Shown one piece after another: positions 23,030-34,882 of a stretch of DNA of 64,000 nt. The notes beneath the pieces are model-generated. The model made no database searches and had not been told where the DNA came from. It saw only the letters and a program-made list of their open reading frames with translations. The stretch's first letter is position 1. Each line of letters starts with the position of its first letter. Position numbers and translations under genes: made by a program. The DNA comes from Stropharia rugosoannulata (lineage: Eukaryota > Basidiomycota > Agaricomycetes > Agaricales > Strophariaceae), in contig JANCIK010000009.1 of NCBI GenBank assembly GCA_028532985.1, positions 186,001-250,000 on the forward strand, written 5' to 3'.

Positions 23030-26000
23030 CCAGCGTAAACTGTAGTCTAGTAGGTACAACCTTTTCCTCTACTGTACAGAAGGGAACTAACCACACGACC
23101 TCCCGTTTCCAATATGCAACTGTAGTCTCGTATGTACAATATTTTATTCTACAGTACAGAGGGGAACTACAACTCATAGTCACTGTATAATCTACTCGCG
23201 TGACACTAGCTACAGTAGCCGCCTCGTATATTTCCTACAAGAATAACATCAGCTAGTACATCTACAGTAATCCATGTTACCGCACATCACGCGAATGGGC
23301 CACGCTCCGGCTGGGCACGAACAAACACTTGAGTTAGCAAGCGCTTACCTGTGCGCGCTTGGCCTGGCAAACATTGTGGTGCCCGCATGCATTGAGGGCT
23401 GATTCGCATTGAAATACAGCCGAACACTGTCGGAAGTGGGGGTCCGGGTGTGATATCCTTCATCCGCGCTGCAGCGAGCATGAGACGGGGTAGCCAAGCG
23501 CGGCCCAGCGTAACTCCGTACAGTAGGCAAGTAGTGTCCTGTCTACAGTAGTGTGGTAAACACTATTCTGCTGTACTACACACCCCACTCACAATGGTGA
23601 CGGGACCCTCACTACGCGCCAAGCCCCGTCTAACTTACTACAGTAATTATCCCATTACCCCGGCCTCTATACTACTGTTGGACTGTACGGCGGGCACGAT
23701 TAATGTACTGTCTGTTATTGTATGTCACTACAGTAGCCACATCATGTATTCTATACGGTAGTGACTTTATCAGGTCTCTTCTACAGTACAGAGTGGTGCG
23801 TACCATGCCTGTCTACATTTTTGTTGACCGCCCATCCGGAAATGTGCTAGACCATGGGAAACATCCGGACAACATGGACACGAGCATGCTTGAGGCCGTT
23901 ACATCGGGGCTAGGCGCTAAACATGTTCATGCTCAGCAGCATGCACCCACTATGACGGTGAAGGGGCATGTTCAAGCCGCTTGTGCGTGCACGCACCGGA
24001 ACAATCGCGGTCGGGGGCCTCGGGTGAAGGTACTGTACACACCCCTTGCAGGTATCACAGTAGGGTTACCATGTCTCCTCTGCAGTACACAGTCCTCGGA
24101 TGCGGAATGTACAGCAAGTCTGGTGAGACATTTCACTGTACGAAGTCTAAGCTTAAAGGCTAAGCGTTACTTACCACAGTACACGTGTCATTTCCCTTCT
24201 ACAGTACAGGGAAGCGCGCATGACTTTGGAGCGAGGAAGACTATGTGTGACTTAATACAGTAGGCACTTCATGTACGCCCTACAGTACCTTGATTGCAAT
24301 TACCTACCGTAGGTTTGACATGGCACCTCTACAGTACAAGTCCACGGTAGCGGACTGTACAGCAAATTTGTGTATCATAGCCAGTGTATACAAACTGGGA
24401 GCCACTTACTAATACAGTAGACGCCTCATTCCTCTTTACTGTACATAATTCGCACTTGAGTAGGCCTGAACACGGGTCGGGGGACGTTCTGTGCTAGAGA
24501 AAACAATACTAGCTTGGTATCATTCACTACAGTAGTCATTTCGTGCATATTCCGCAGTACGGTGTCACCGCAGGACTGCTTACTATTCATTGTGAGCATT
24601 GTTGCTATACACATTCAATGACCAGTCAGTCTACGGTATATTCTACTGCTCATCAAGCGAATGGGCCAGAAGAGGCGCGCACCAAGCCCAAGCAAGTGGA
24701 AAGCGTACTAGGCTTGCTTATGGTACCCACTGGGAGCTATACAGTACAAACCGCCTGCGCACGGAGCACTTGTAGCATATGCGGGGACGATAAGAGCCGG
24801 CGCCACGGAGCCATATGAAAACCGTTTCATTTGGGCTTCGGCGGGCATGGAACAAGATACATTAGAGCCCTTCGTGACTTAGTACAGTAGGCACTACATA
24901 TCTTATCTACATTACTGTCAAGGAATGTACACAACTGTAGTAACCCCTGAGCACGGTACAATCACCGGCTGGACTTAATACAGTAGCCACGCGATCGCCC
25001 CGCTACAGTACTGTGGAACTTGAGTTTAACTGTACACAGTTGGACTCTGGGAGACATTCGCAGGGTAGGCACGACTCATAGCCACTGTACAATCTGCTTA
25101 TGTATATCTAACTACAGTAGCTAACTCACTTATGCTCTACGGTAGTAATGGCAGATATTGTCTACAGTATGCGAGCTGGGCTTGGCACAAAATCAGTTTC
25201 CACGGCGTGCATGCACCACTATGCTGGTGAGTACGTACAAACGGTCTGCGAGCGCAACGCATGTGCAGGAACGATTAAAACAATTAGAGTCGTCCCGCAG
25301 GGCTGGATGAACTCCCTACTCTGCGAGCGCGAGAGAAGGTACATTAGCACCCTCCAAGCGCGAGGTCGATTATCACCGGAGCCATAGGACGGACCGGCGA
25401 GCGCGAGAAAAGATAAACTATCGCCTTTGTAATTCGCTACAGTAGGTATGTCATGTCATATCTACAGTACAGTGCTCACGGTACACTCAGTAGGTGGCAA
25501 TACTCCGTGGGACTTAATACGGTAACCACGCGGTTGCTCCTCTACAGTACTGTGGGAATAAGTAGAAGTGTACACGGCGAGTTATGTTCTACAGTAGTAA
25601 TTCACATGACGCCAACAGTACAGTGCAGGACATGCGAACAGAGACACCGTGCGACTTCATACAGTAACCAGTCGATCACTCTTCTACAGTACTGCGGGGA
25701 ATAAATTAAATTGTAAACAGTTAGGTATGTTCTACAGTAGTAATGTTACATGATGTGAACAGTACTATTCGGGACATGCGAACACAAGTGCTGGTGCGCA
25801 CGCGGTGCCTGGCACACAAACCATGCGGCATGTGGCGAGTATTTGTGTGGGCAGCTCATGCTCAGGGACAAGGGGTCAGTACTCAGTTTTCAATGCTTAC
25901 ACACATGCACTATTTGTATGTTGGTGAGAATGTACAACCGCCTGCGGATGCCGGGGGTCAATACCAGTAGCCACCGAGGGACCGGATACGCGCTGCAGCA

Positions 26001-26140
26001 AATGTAAGAGACGGTACATTACCGGATGCTTAACTTGGTACAGTAGGTATTCCATATACCGTCTACAGTACTGCGCACAACAGTATTACAATAACCACGC
26101 CATGGTCCCTCTACAGTACTGTGGGACTGTACATGGTTGG
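23030..26140. repeat. Degenerate array of paired TACAGTA boxes, 25-bp phase
   Basis: About fifteen places show two TACAGTA-like heptamers starting 25 bp apart, for example 24,979/25,004, 25,518/25,543, 25,660/25,685 and 26,039/26,064. The 18-base gap often has CAT in its middle and CTC or TTC before the second box. The second box is usually followed by C or CTG(T/C)GG. Around 25,511-25,790 a longer period of 142 bp is visible, so part of the region is an old tandem repeat. Single or unpaired boxes occur in between and as far as 27,500. I find no convincing gene; frames such as 23,703-24,263 run straight through the boxes. Confidence 0.8.
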
Positions 26141-26355
26141 AGTAGCCGTAGTGCAAGGTCACCACAGATAGTAGTCGACGGATCTGTAGCACCGCGCAAA
26201 AGAGGAAAATGTACTAGTACCATTTGAGGCTTGGTTGGTTTTAACTTTCGAGTTCCACTTGACCACTGTACCCTTTCTGAAGAATTCTATATTGCCAATA
26301 TGTTTCGGTAAACACACTCAAGAACCATATTTAACTGATATTTGCGAACTAGTAA

Positions 26356-27330
26356 TTAAGAACTATATGGGTCGCCATGGTCTGCATCATCCGAGTAGCC
26401 ATGCTTCGCAAAATGCTCGCCTCCGAGCTCACGACTGATGATATCATTGTCATCGTTGCATAGAGTCAATGCCAGAATAAACGAGGCATACTCTGCCCTA
26501 GCATACTCCTCTGCGGATACATCTCCTTTCAGCCCCCACCCCATTTTGTCCAGTTCTCTGCGTTTATCGTCAAGGAATGTGTTGGAAGACAGGACAACAT
26601 ATATGTGTCGAGTGTCTTCAAGAAACAGGCGGTAAGATAGCTGGCGCAATCCAATAGTAAACTGGAAGTTGGTCCGTGATGGGTGGTCTCCGCATCTGAG
26701 AATAAGTACCGGGCTACAGAGCGAAATATCAATCTTCTTATCGCAGTCGAGCCTTGACCAGAAACCCCAAGGATGATAGTATTGAACCGTGAAAAGAGAT
26801 GGGTCCACAATACGTGTAAGCTCCCTCCACTCTATGTATCTGAAGTATCCGGACCAGCAGATTAACTCCACATGAATAGGCAAAGAAAACCCGTGCTGAA
26901 AGAAATAATAAAATATTTGCATCCGTTGGATAATGGTGGAACTTACAAAGGATGAAGGATATATCAAGACTTCAAGTACCTCTGGGTGTGTTTCTTGCTC
27001 GAATATATGTTCAAGTGTATCAGGGGAGCGTTCCTGAGGGGCCAAAAGGTACTGTGTCCTATCTAAGCTCATTATCCTGTGTCGCAGCTGCTCTTTTTGC
27101 GGTGGGCTGTATGAGTCGTTGAATAGATATTGCTGGAAGACAAGCTCCTTTTCGGTAGGAGATAGGTAGTTCCAAACCAGTTGAGCAAACGATGTGTCCA
27201 TGCGCTTGCTTGAGAAAGTATATAGAGTACAGAGAACTCGATCGGGAGACGATAGATCTTGCCAGCATTTCCCTTGTTTACTGCTTGGTAGTGCCCTCCA
27301 TACTGTCATAAACTGAGCAGTCGAAACCAT
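26356..27330 (-). CDS. Conserved protein X1, unknown function
   Basis: Exons 27,330-26,947 and 26,895-26,356 with a 51-bp intron (GTAAGTTCC...TTTCAG, phase 0) encode 307 residues. The paralogue X2 at 58,460 has an intron at the same codon. Shared phrases include QLVWN(Y/F)(L/M)SP, HPE(V/I)L(E/D)VL(I/V)YPS, RIVDPSLF, YYHPWGFW, PVLILRCGDHP and (E/K)ELGG(E/K)HFAK. I see no signal peptide, membrane segment or known domain. It is followed on the same strand by Y1, whose paralogue Y2 lies next to X2, so X and Y have been duplicated or kept together. Function is unknown; a role in the same process as Y is a guess from linkage. Confidence 0.85.
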   Translation of the reverse strand: MVSTAQFMTVWRALPSSKQGKCWQDLSSPDRVLCTLYTFSSKRMDTSFAQLVWNYLSPTEKELVFQQYLFNDSYSPPQKEQLRHRIMSLDRTQYLLAPQERSPDTLEHIFEQETHPEVLEVLIYPSSFVSSTIIQRMQIFYYFFQHGFSLPIHVELICWSGYFRYIEWRELTRIVDPSLFTVQYYHPWGFWSRLDCDKKIDISLCSPVLILRCGDHPSRTNFQFTIGLRQLSYRLFLEDTRHIYVVLSSNTFLDDKRRELDKMGWGLKGDVSAEEYARAEYASFILALTLCNDDNDIISRELGGEHFAKHGYSDDADHGDPYSS

Positions 27331-27718
27331 ATTGCTGTGGATGACGTGGAAAAAAGATGGTGAATTATCTTGGCAGTAGCATTGTCTGGCTATGCCACAT
27401 GGATCAAAGCGGGTGGCATGATTGTTTGTTCTGGAGTACAATGGTACTGTACGGAAACAAATATGTGACTAGCGCGGTGTACTGTCCGGTGACTGTGTGT
27501 ACAGTAGTCACAACTACTGTACTAAGTGAAATAGTGAGGCATGATACCACGGCGTGCACGATAGCTGATCTACTATTCTAGCTGATATCAGACGGGATAA
27601 ATGTACTAAGGTCAAAGGAATCACGTTGAATATTTGATATCCCAAGTCGCTACGCAATCTCAAGTTCTATGATAGCTATATTTACGTCTCAAGTATACCT
27701 ACTACCGTCTCGACAAAA

Positions 27719-30700
27719 CTAGTAATTGTCCAACATGGATCCTTCTTTAAGCGCCTCCCATCTCTCTCTGTCCTCATCTGTCTCGAATTTCAGATTCAGC
27801 TTGATACCATATTGCTTTCCAATACCAAAGAGCTTCCTAGATATCATCTTAATCGTCAAAGCGGCACTGTACTCCTTCGACTTCGCATCCATGCCATATA
27901 CATCGTTCAGGGTAAGACCTGTCGCCTCTTTGAAGTGCCGAACCCAGAATGTACGGACTACACAATGGACTGGTTTCGTTCCAGACATATATCGCTCCTG
28001 GTCCGCAAAATCCGGGTTTGTAGAATACGTCTTGATAGTCTTGAAAAAATAGAACTCGAGGAGAACATCGTCGATCAGGCAGCCGCAATGCATGTGTCCA
28101 GGTAACTGAGGCACCCCATCACTTAAGTCTTTGGCGAATGCGACACCATAGAACGTGGTCGTGGTGTCTACACCTGTGAAGGAGCGGATAGGCTGGTGGT
28201 AACGGCACACAAAGTTGTTCTGACTGGTGTAAAATGCCAGCAGACCAACGTTTCGTGAAGTGTATGATGCCTCGGACAAGAAACTCTGGACTTCGCGCAT
28301 TGGGCCCCGATACGCTGTACCGCACTTTGCTGCAAGTTTCTGGCGCTCTTCAAGAGGAAGTCTGTCAAACTCTTTATTCTTTGCGGCCTTATCAAACTTT
28401 CGCATGCAAGTCATAGCCTCGTCTGATTCAGATATGAAAGATGAAATTAGCGGTATCACACACTATCAGAGACAAACTTACCAGTGAACTTGGATAGTTC
28501 TACTTTTCCCATAGCCACCACACGTCTTGCGGACGACGCCTCGGGCAGGGCTCTCTCGCGCCTTCTCTTCTTGTTCTCGGAAGAAAGCTGTTCATGTGGG
28601 CTATTGTCTATGGCTTCGCCACTAGGGGTATCATTTCTTTTGACTGTCAAGTCATTGTCCGCTGGCTCATCACCCTGGTTCCCATCCTTGTCCATACCCA
28701 GGCCTTCCATGAGTACTCCGATATTGGCCTTAAGAGCATCAGCGCAATCAAGAAGGCTGAATACCTGGTCTCGAGGACCGTTGAAGACAGCCTCTGTTAC
28801 GGTTGCTAGCTCAGACTGGAGCTCTTGCAACGCCTTCTTATCTTCGACCTGTTTAACCAACACCCTATACTCCTTCTCTGCAGTGTCCACTCTATTCTCA
28901 GTGATAAGGATGGTATCTTTCAGAAAGGATTCGTCACGTCGAGCATGTGATATTGCCTCAGTGAAGAGATCAAAGCTCTCGGGATCAGAGACTCCACCGC
29001 TCTTAAGTACAGCTTGAAGGCGCCCCATTGATTCGGATACGTAGTCTCTACAGCATGTCCATACGCAAAGCGCGGCTACGGCAGAAGCAACATTTCGGCG
29101 GAGTACCGAGTGCGCATGTGTTTCGTTGGGGTAAGGGTACATATCTGGTAGCCTGTTGTCGTCGAAAATTGCCCTGCCGAAGTACTTTATGTCGAGGCCA
29201 TTGTATGCGATATCATCAGACCAGATTGCCATATTTTTTAACCTAAAAGCAATGATCATGTATATGTTAAACACCAGTAAATAACTATAATATTTTATGA
29301 GTTCCTACCTTTCATTCGTAATCATGTGTATCGTAGTCAACATGGCCGATAAATCATTATCATGACTCCTAGTAAAATACCGTTGTAGTAGGCGAGATGA
29401 AAACAAATTAGGTCATATAGACTTACTCATCCCGGTTCACCAGTTCTAAATGCTGTTTGAGACCAACACTATTCTCATTAGTCCCTTGAGTTTCGCCGCC
29501 AGTGGCATCAGTACTTCTGTTGTAAATTGGTTAGCATAGGCACCAATAACGATATCAGAATGTACATGTACCCATCAGCGCTTTCTTCCCTCCCTGGTCT
29601 GTGCTGTATAGCGTCCAATACCATGTTAGGGTCGTCTGCGTCAGTGCTTCTCATCATCAGCATACATTAATAAATCTATAGATAAGTCCTGTACTTTGGA
29701 TTAGCGTTGAGCCTCAGATGCTGATTTGTGGGGTCTGATGTGCTATTTAGCACATCCAAATCACCGTTCGAGTGTACTTCAGGGGAGGAGTGCCTTGAAG
29801 AGCTAGTACTGGTCATCGGAGTAGTAAGTACAGTCTCGAAGATATATCAAAGATTTTCATACCGTGTTTCGTCCTCCATTTGTATGTCTGAGTCACATGG
29901 ATCAGGTGGCGGTGAGCTCAATGAAGAGCTAGTGGCATCTAAAGAAGAATAAGGGGATTGAGATGATGCTGAAGACTCAGACGTACCGATCTGTGTTTCC
30001 GTATCTTCAAGAACCGTAAGGTTTTTGACATGCACACTAATTAAGCGACCTGTATAATCAATATATCAGGGGAATTGATACGTTTGTTACATACCGTACT
30101 TCATCCCCCAGAGTCTGTACGTCTGACCTAGTCGATAACATATCAAGTTCCAAGGAAGAGGAAGTCTTTGAAGAGCTATCAGGCGTCCTTCTATGTTATC
30201 CAAATATGACATCAGCACGGCTTGTCATTGGCCTGTGTCCGAAGGGGCTTACGTTGCCTTGATAAGAGCAGCAAGGGTATCCAGCGGTCTGATAGCAGGA
30301 CGTTTGGCTTCTAGCCCAGGATCGTCAAAGGGGGTCCGAGTTTGAGTTCTGCAAGTGATGTAAGTTACTCTGAGATTAAAGTAGCAACAGAAAACTTACT
30401 CAATGTGCTGAGACTGTGTAGCCGCAATGCTGGAAGAAGAGCACGCTGTTTGTATTACATTGACCATGGAGCGGTCAATGTTTGATTCAGGGATATTGGC
30501 GGCCTCCATGTGCTGAGACTGCGTGGCCGCGTTGTCGGACTGTTCAATGCTGGGAGAAGAGCACGGTGTTTGTACTACATCGGCCATGGAGTGGTCAGTG
30601 TGAGGTCCAGGGATATCAGTGGCCTGATTCTCCAAGAACGGATCGATTCTGTGTGACAGTGTGGTAAGGTGGGTTATGATAAGACGACAAGATGCATTGG

Positions 30701-31139
30701 AAATCTTACTCCATGCCATGTACCCATTCAGCAGCATCGAAATTCCCACTGGTATCAGCATTGTGGGCCTGTTTTGAAGCTTCGACGCTATCACATCATT
30801 TTCAGACAAGTTAAAAGGGATATTGTGCATATATAACTTACTTGGAGCCAATACTGATATCTACCTCTCTGCTAGCAGCAGTCTCTCCACTAGTGGACCT
30901 AGCATGAACATCGCTGTAAGGCTCTCATAAAAATTTGAACTAAATCCTGACTTATGGAAAATCACATACTTTTCACTTCTTTCGTCAATAGGTGACGTAG
31001 TACCAGAAGTGGGCGCTGCTGCATTGACTGGCACGGACTCCTTGACTTGGAGATAGAACTGGGCCTTCCGCCTCTGGAAGTCCCTCCATGCCTCAACCGC
31101 ATTATCACGACTTTTTTTAGCTTCTTCTTTCCTGTCCAC
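27719..31139 (-). CDS. Large multi-exon protein Y1, unknown function
   Basis: The best model starts near 31,139 (MDRKEEAKKSRDNAVEAW) and runs through about eleven short exons to a conserved C-terminal half. In-frame splices could be followed at 30,412 (donor), about 30,256, about 30,103, about 29,858 and 28,492. Exons between 29,300 and 30,850 encode a Ser/Thr/Asp-rich, probably disordered region. It contains a 37-residue segment present twice (DxSMxxVxQTxCSSxSI...ATQSQH). The exon at about 28,490-29,240 (AIWSDDIAYNGLDIKYFG...) has a likely coiled coil (ENRVDTAEKEYRVLVKQVED). The last exon contains FVCRYHQPIRSF and GHMHCGCLIDDVLLEFYFF, shared with Y2. No known domain was recognised. Exon edges in the N-terminal part are tentative. 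Confidence 0.7.
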
Positions 31140-31259
31140 TGTAGATGAGTAGGATAAATGTCCCTAGTCATATATAGAAGATAATACACACTGCCTTGTA
31201 CCGTTTACTCGTGCCTGAGAAAAGTGATCGCGATTACATAATCTGTGCGCACGCGTGTC

Positions 31260-31876
31260 TGTGAGCCGTGTAATGTCTAACGCAATATAAACTGGAATAC
31301 TACAATTTAATTAATGAAACTTTGCATGACTGTAGATACTATACATGTGTATGCCCTGAAAAAATTTGAATAGAATATTCACATATTGGAGTGAGATATA
31401 GCAACAACTCTATCAAGCAGACCATAAATATGCTGGTTTATAACAGATATCTAGCTATTGGCCCACGAAGTAAAGACTGCTGCTTTGAACTCATTTTTGG
31501 ATAAAAGGTGGCAGGAAAAATCCTATAAAATATTTTAAAGCTTATAGAGCACATATTTAATGGCGCAAATATCATAGAAATTTTATAAGTGAGAAAGTAA
31601 AGATATGATATAATCAGCAGTCCACTTTTTCATGAGTTTGTTACTATGAAGAGATGCATCAGCCTACTAAAAAAGAGTGTAACTAAGCCCCTACCTTATA
31701 CTTACATAAAATCAGATAAAGAAACCTTCAAGAACCATTTTAAAGTACCTTTTTATATTCATTCTTCTTTCTTTTCCTCCAAGGTACTTTATCCTGCAAC
31801 TCATTCTAGTTTTGTGCTCATTAAACCTAAATAAAACGAGTATTTAAATATTGTATAAGCTTCTAGATACCCTCCT
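31260..31876. other. AT-rich stretch left of the palindrome
   Basis: The DNA becomes strongly AT-rich here, unlike the HET and secreted-protein regions. No gene is supported. It leads into the Tc1-like relic at 31,877. Confidence 0.5.
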
Positions 31877-32035
31877 ATGTCAACATATGAGCTTAAAGCA
31901 GCAGCATTTGTTGTATGGGATCAGCTAGATATTTCTGAAATAAATAAGCACATTTATGCTATGTCTGATAGAATTATTGGTATATTTCACTCTAATCGCG
32001 TGAATAGTCTATTTAAATTTTATCAGGGCATACAC
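31877..32035 (+). pseudogene. Possible Tc1/mariner transposase C-terminal relic
   Basis: The frame reads VVWDQLDISEINKHI, then AMSDRIIGIF. This resembles the end of Tc1-type transposases, where a conserved Trp is followed by a segment ending in a Met-Arg type motif and the C terminus. It is cut by the left end of Plavaka element A, and the remaining frame into the element is meaningless. The match is by eye and weak. Confidence 0.35.
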
Positions 32036-32057
32036 CATCAGGAAAAACACTTTTTTG
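32036..32057 (+). repeat. TIR of Plavaka A, outer end
   Basis: CATCAGGAAAAACAC followed by TTTTTTG. It pairs with 44,116-44,137 with one mismatch. Confidence 0.85.
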
Positions 32058-32760
32058 AAAAAAGTCTTTTAATTTTTCAAAAAGACTTAAAAAGACTTAA
32101 AAAGACCCCAGGAGACCTGGGTCTCTAGGAGACTTAAAAAGCAAAGTCTCCAGGTATAAAAGTTAAAAAGACATTAAAAAGACTTTATGAAGCAATAAAA
32201 GACAATAAAAAGTGTACTTTAAGACATCACAGTTCTTAAAAAAAAGTAAAAAAGAGTAATTTAAAGCGCTCTTGAAGCAATCAAAAGACATCAAGTGCTT
32301 CAAATAAAGTATAATAAAAGACCTGGCTAAACATTTAAAAGATATAAAAAAACCACATTAATACATTATCAGGCATATTTAAAGATCCTAAAAGATTCAA
32401 ACAAGGTCTTTATATAGCATATTAATAGCTTTTGTAGACACTAAGAGAAACAAATAAACCCACTTAAAGATATAAAGGCACAACATAATGTCTTTTTTTT
32501 AAAAAAAATATAAACATTTTTAGAGCTTTAGAAAGACCTAAAAGAGTACAAAAGAAGACTCTTGTGATATCTCATAGTATCTTCAAAACACTTCTCTATA
32601 GCACATTAGCAACCTTAGAAAGCTATTTAGAGATCTTATGAGACTTTGCAATCGCTCAAAATAGTGTATTAAATATCGCCTTTTATCTAAAATAAGTATA
32701 CAGGGAATCAAAAGAACGATTATAAAAGAAGGCATTATAAAGAAGGCTAGATAATAGTAT
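32058..32760. repeat. Subterminal AAAGACTT repeats, element A
   Basis: An A-rich zone in which AAAAAGACTT, AAAAGACAT and AAAGACCT recur many times. It mirrors 55,660-56,362 in copy B. No gene is seen. Confidence 0.7.
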
Positions 32761-32763
32761 GAA

Positions 32764-34698
32764 CTACAAATCCAGTGGTAATGCTGGCTCTGCCTCTGGT
32801 AGTACTGGTATAGTTGCATTTAAAGTTCCGAAATCAAAATCTGCTAAATCATCTGTTTCGTCATACCCAATAAACATATCTGACGAGCTATAAACATAAT
32901 TAGTAAGGGAAAAAACCAGCAAACAAATTAAACCTACCATAGCTGTTGGAAAGCATCTTGCCTCCACTTTAAAGCCCATCCACTAGACTTCTGCTCGAGA
33001 ACCATCCAGTTACCCATATGGCGACTATATCTATAGCAATATGATTAGTAGTGCAAGGTAATAAGTAATAGCAGAAGCACTGTACAAAACTCTAATAGTC
33101 GTTTCGTCAAAATTCTTCCGACTCTTTGTACCATGGCCTTCCTTGAGCTCTTGTAACGAATGCTCCATCTAAACCAATTGTGAGTAAGGATAGACTAGCG
33201 ATAAAGTAACATTAATAGAAACATACAGCTGCTAAAGTAATTGCAAACATCGATGGTGGTAATGCCTTGTCTATTGCTAATTGCCGAGTAACCAGAGTCG
33301 TCGAACTATTTGCTCGTGTTGCAGTCTTGAACCACAACTCTTCAATTATATGAAGCATCTTCTCTGACTTGAATGGCTGTCCACCAGTTGTCTTGGCCTA
33401 ATACTCCTATTAGTATGTTAAATTATGAAAAAATATTACTTACAGTTGTATCGACTTGATCGTACATGAACTTCGCCTTTTCCAGGAGCCAGGTGATAAT
33501 TTCTTGATCTTTCTTCTTATTAATACCAAGCCCATATGCATTCTGGGTCGCACTTCGGGCAGCAGTAATTACCGAGCTCATGAATTGTGAACAAGCATAG
33601 GAGATCTAGTACTAGTCAAAATACTTAACCAAACGAAATAATATAACTTGTACTCACATAGCGAATGACGAGTGGCTTTGTAGCTCTTTCCTTTGAAACC
33701 TGGATAACAAGGGGGGTATTATCGCCTTGCTTAGCAGCTTCATGAAAGCTGTCCAGCAAGCATCGATTCGGTCTGGACCTACCCCAGCAGTCCAGAAGCT
33801 TGGACTATACACCATGTTAAAGCGAAGATACTTCTTCGCCTCTATAGCTGTATCCATAACATATGGTGGCAAACTATGCTTCGTTACCTTCTTTGAGTGC
33901 AAGGAAAACCCACTGTTCTGACTTTCCAAAAATGAAGCAGAAGTCTTAGAGGAGGTTGTTGACGATGGTGCAGAGCTCTTGAAAGAGGTTGCCACAGACT
34001 CCTGGGATCGCCGAGTCCCAAGCCTCTTCAATGACTATAGAATATTATTCAAGATTAGTTCTATATTGAATAGCTACAAAGTGCTTACTTTATGCTCGGA
34101 ATCCGATAAAATAATAATCTATATACGATAAGAAGAATAAGTATAGCATATACCGATAGTACTAGTAGAGAACATACCTCATTTCCGGCCATAGGAATAT
34201 CATTAACCCCATCGTCATGATCCTCTTCATTGCCTTCATTTTCCCCATCGTCCAAACTATCGTCAGTAGTATCCCCATCGTGCCTGTTAGTATTTGTCGC
34301 TTCGCCAAAAACCTGATTGCCTATGTCGAGTTCTTCCCTGTCGAGATTGTCAACTCTTGGTCGTTTAGCTGCTCTATTGCTGTCTTCTTCATTACCATCA
34401 GAGTCTTTTTCATTCTTGTTTTCCTCGCCCATAAGTCTTTTGTTGCGAGCAGTAATCTCTAGCCAAACCCATTAGTATCGTTTTAGCAAGGAGACAAATA
34501 CATACCTTCTTCTTTCTCAGCCTCAGCTTGCTTTGAAGTACTCGCATGCTGCTTGAGTATCTGTTGTATCATGTCCTGAGGTATATCATTTATAGTTAAA
34601 TTCTTTCCCTTGTTAGAAGCTCCTGGCTTCCTTTTCGATGCTGCCGACTTGCTGGAACCAGACTTTGCTTGGGAGGTAGTGCTTCTGGTGTTGGCCAT
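32764..34698 (-). CDS. DUF6532-like protein, copy A (frame broken)
   Basis: The same gene as at 53,720-55,655, in mirror image. It starts MANTRSTTSQAKSGSSKSAA and has short introns. In this arm the frame is broken near 33,741, where CTTCATGAAAG replaces CTTCGCAGAAAG of arm B. This changes CEAAKQGDN into an unrelated tail, and I suspect a base-calling error. The domain part includes YVMDTAIEAKKYLRFNMVYS and, after splicing, ALPPSMFAITLAAMEHSLQE, in the style of the fungal DUF6532 family. The function of that family is unknown. Confidence 0.6.
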
Positions 34699-34882
34699 AG
34701 GGATAGAAAACAAATAGAAAGCAGTATGAGTAAGCTTGCAAAAATGAATGCTTATAAGCAGGAAGTAATTGCCAGGTGTATATTTTACGAAGGGAAAGAC
34801 ACGATACGAGCAACTATTTCCGGTCTGACTAAGCTGGAATGGCTTATATAATATAAAAAGATAGCCACTACCGAGTACAGCT

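Noticed and set aside
23030..26140. CRISPR-like reading of the TACAGTA region
   Set aside because: Boxes are only 7 bp, spacing between pairs is irregular, and the host is a eukaryote.
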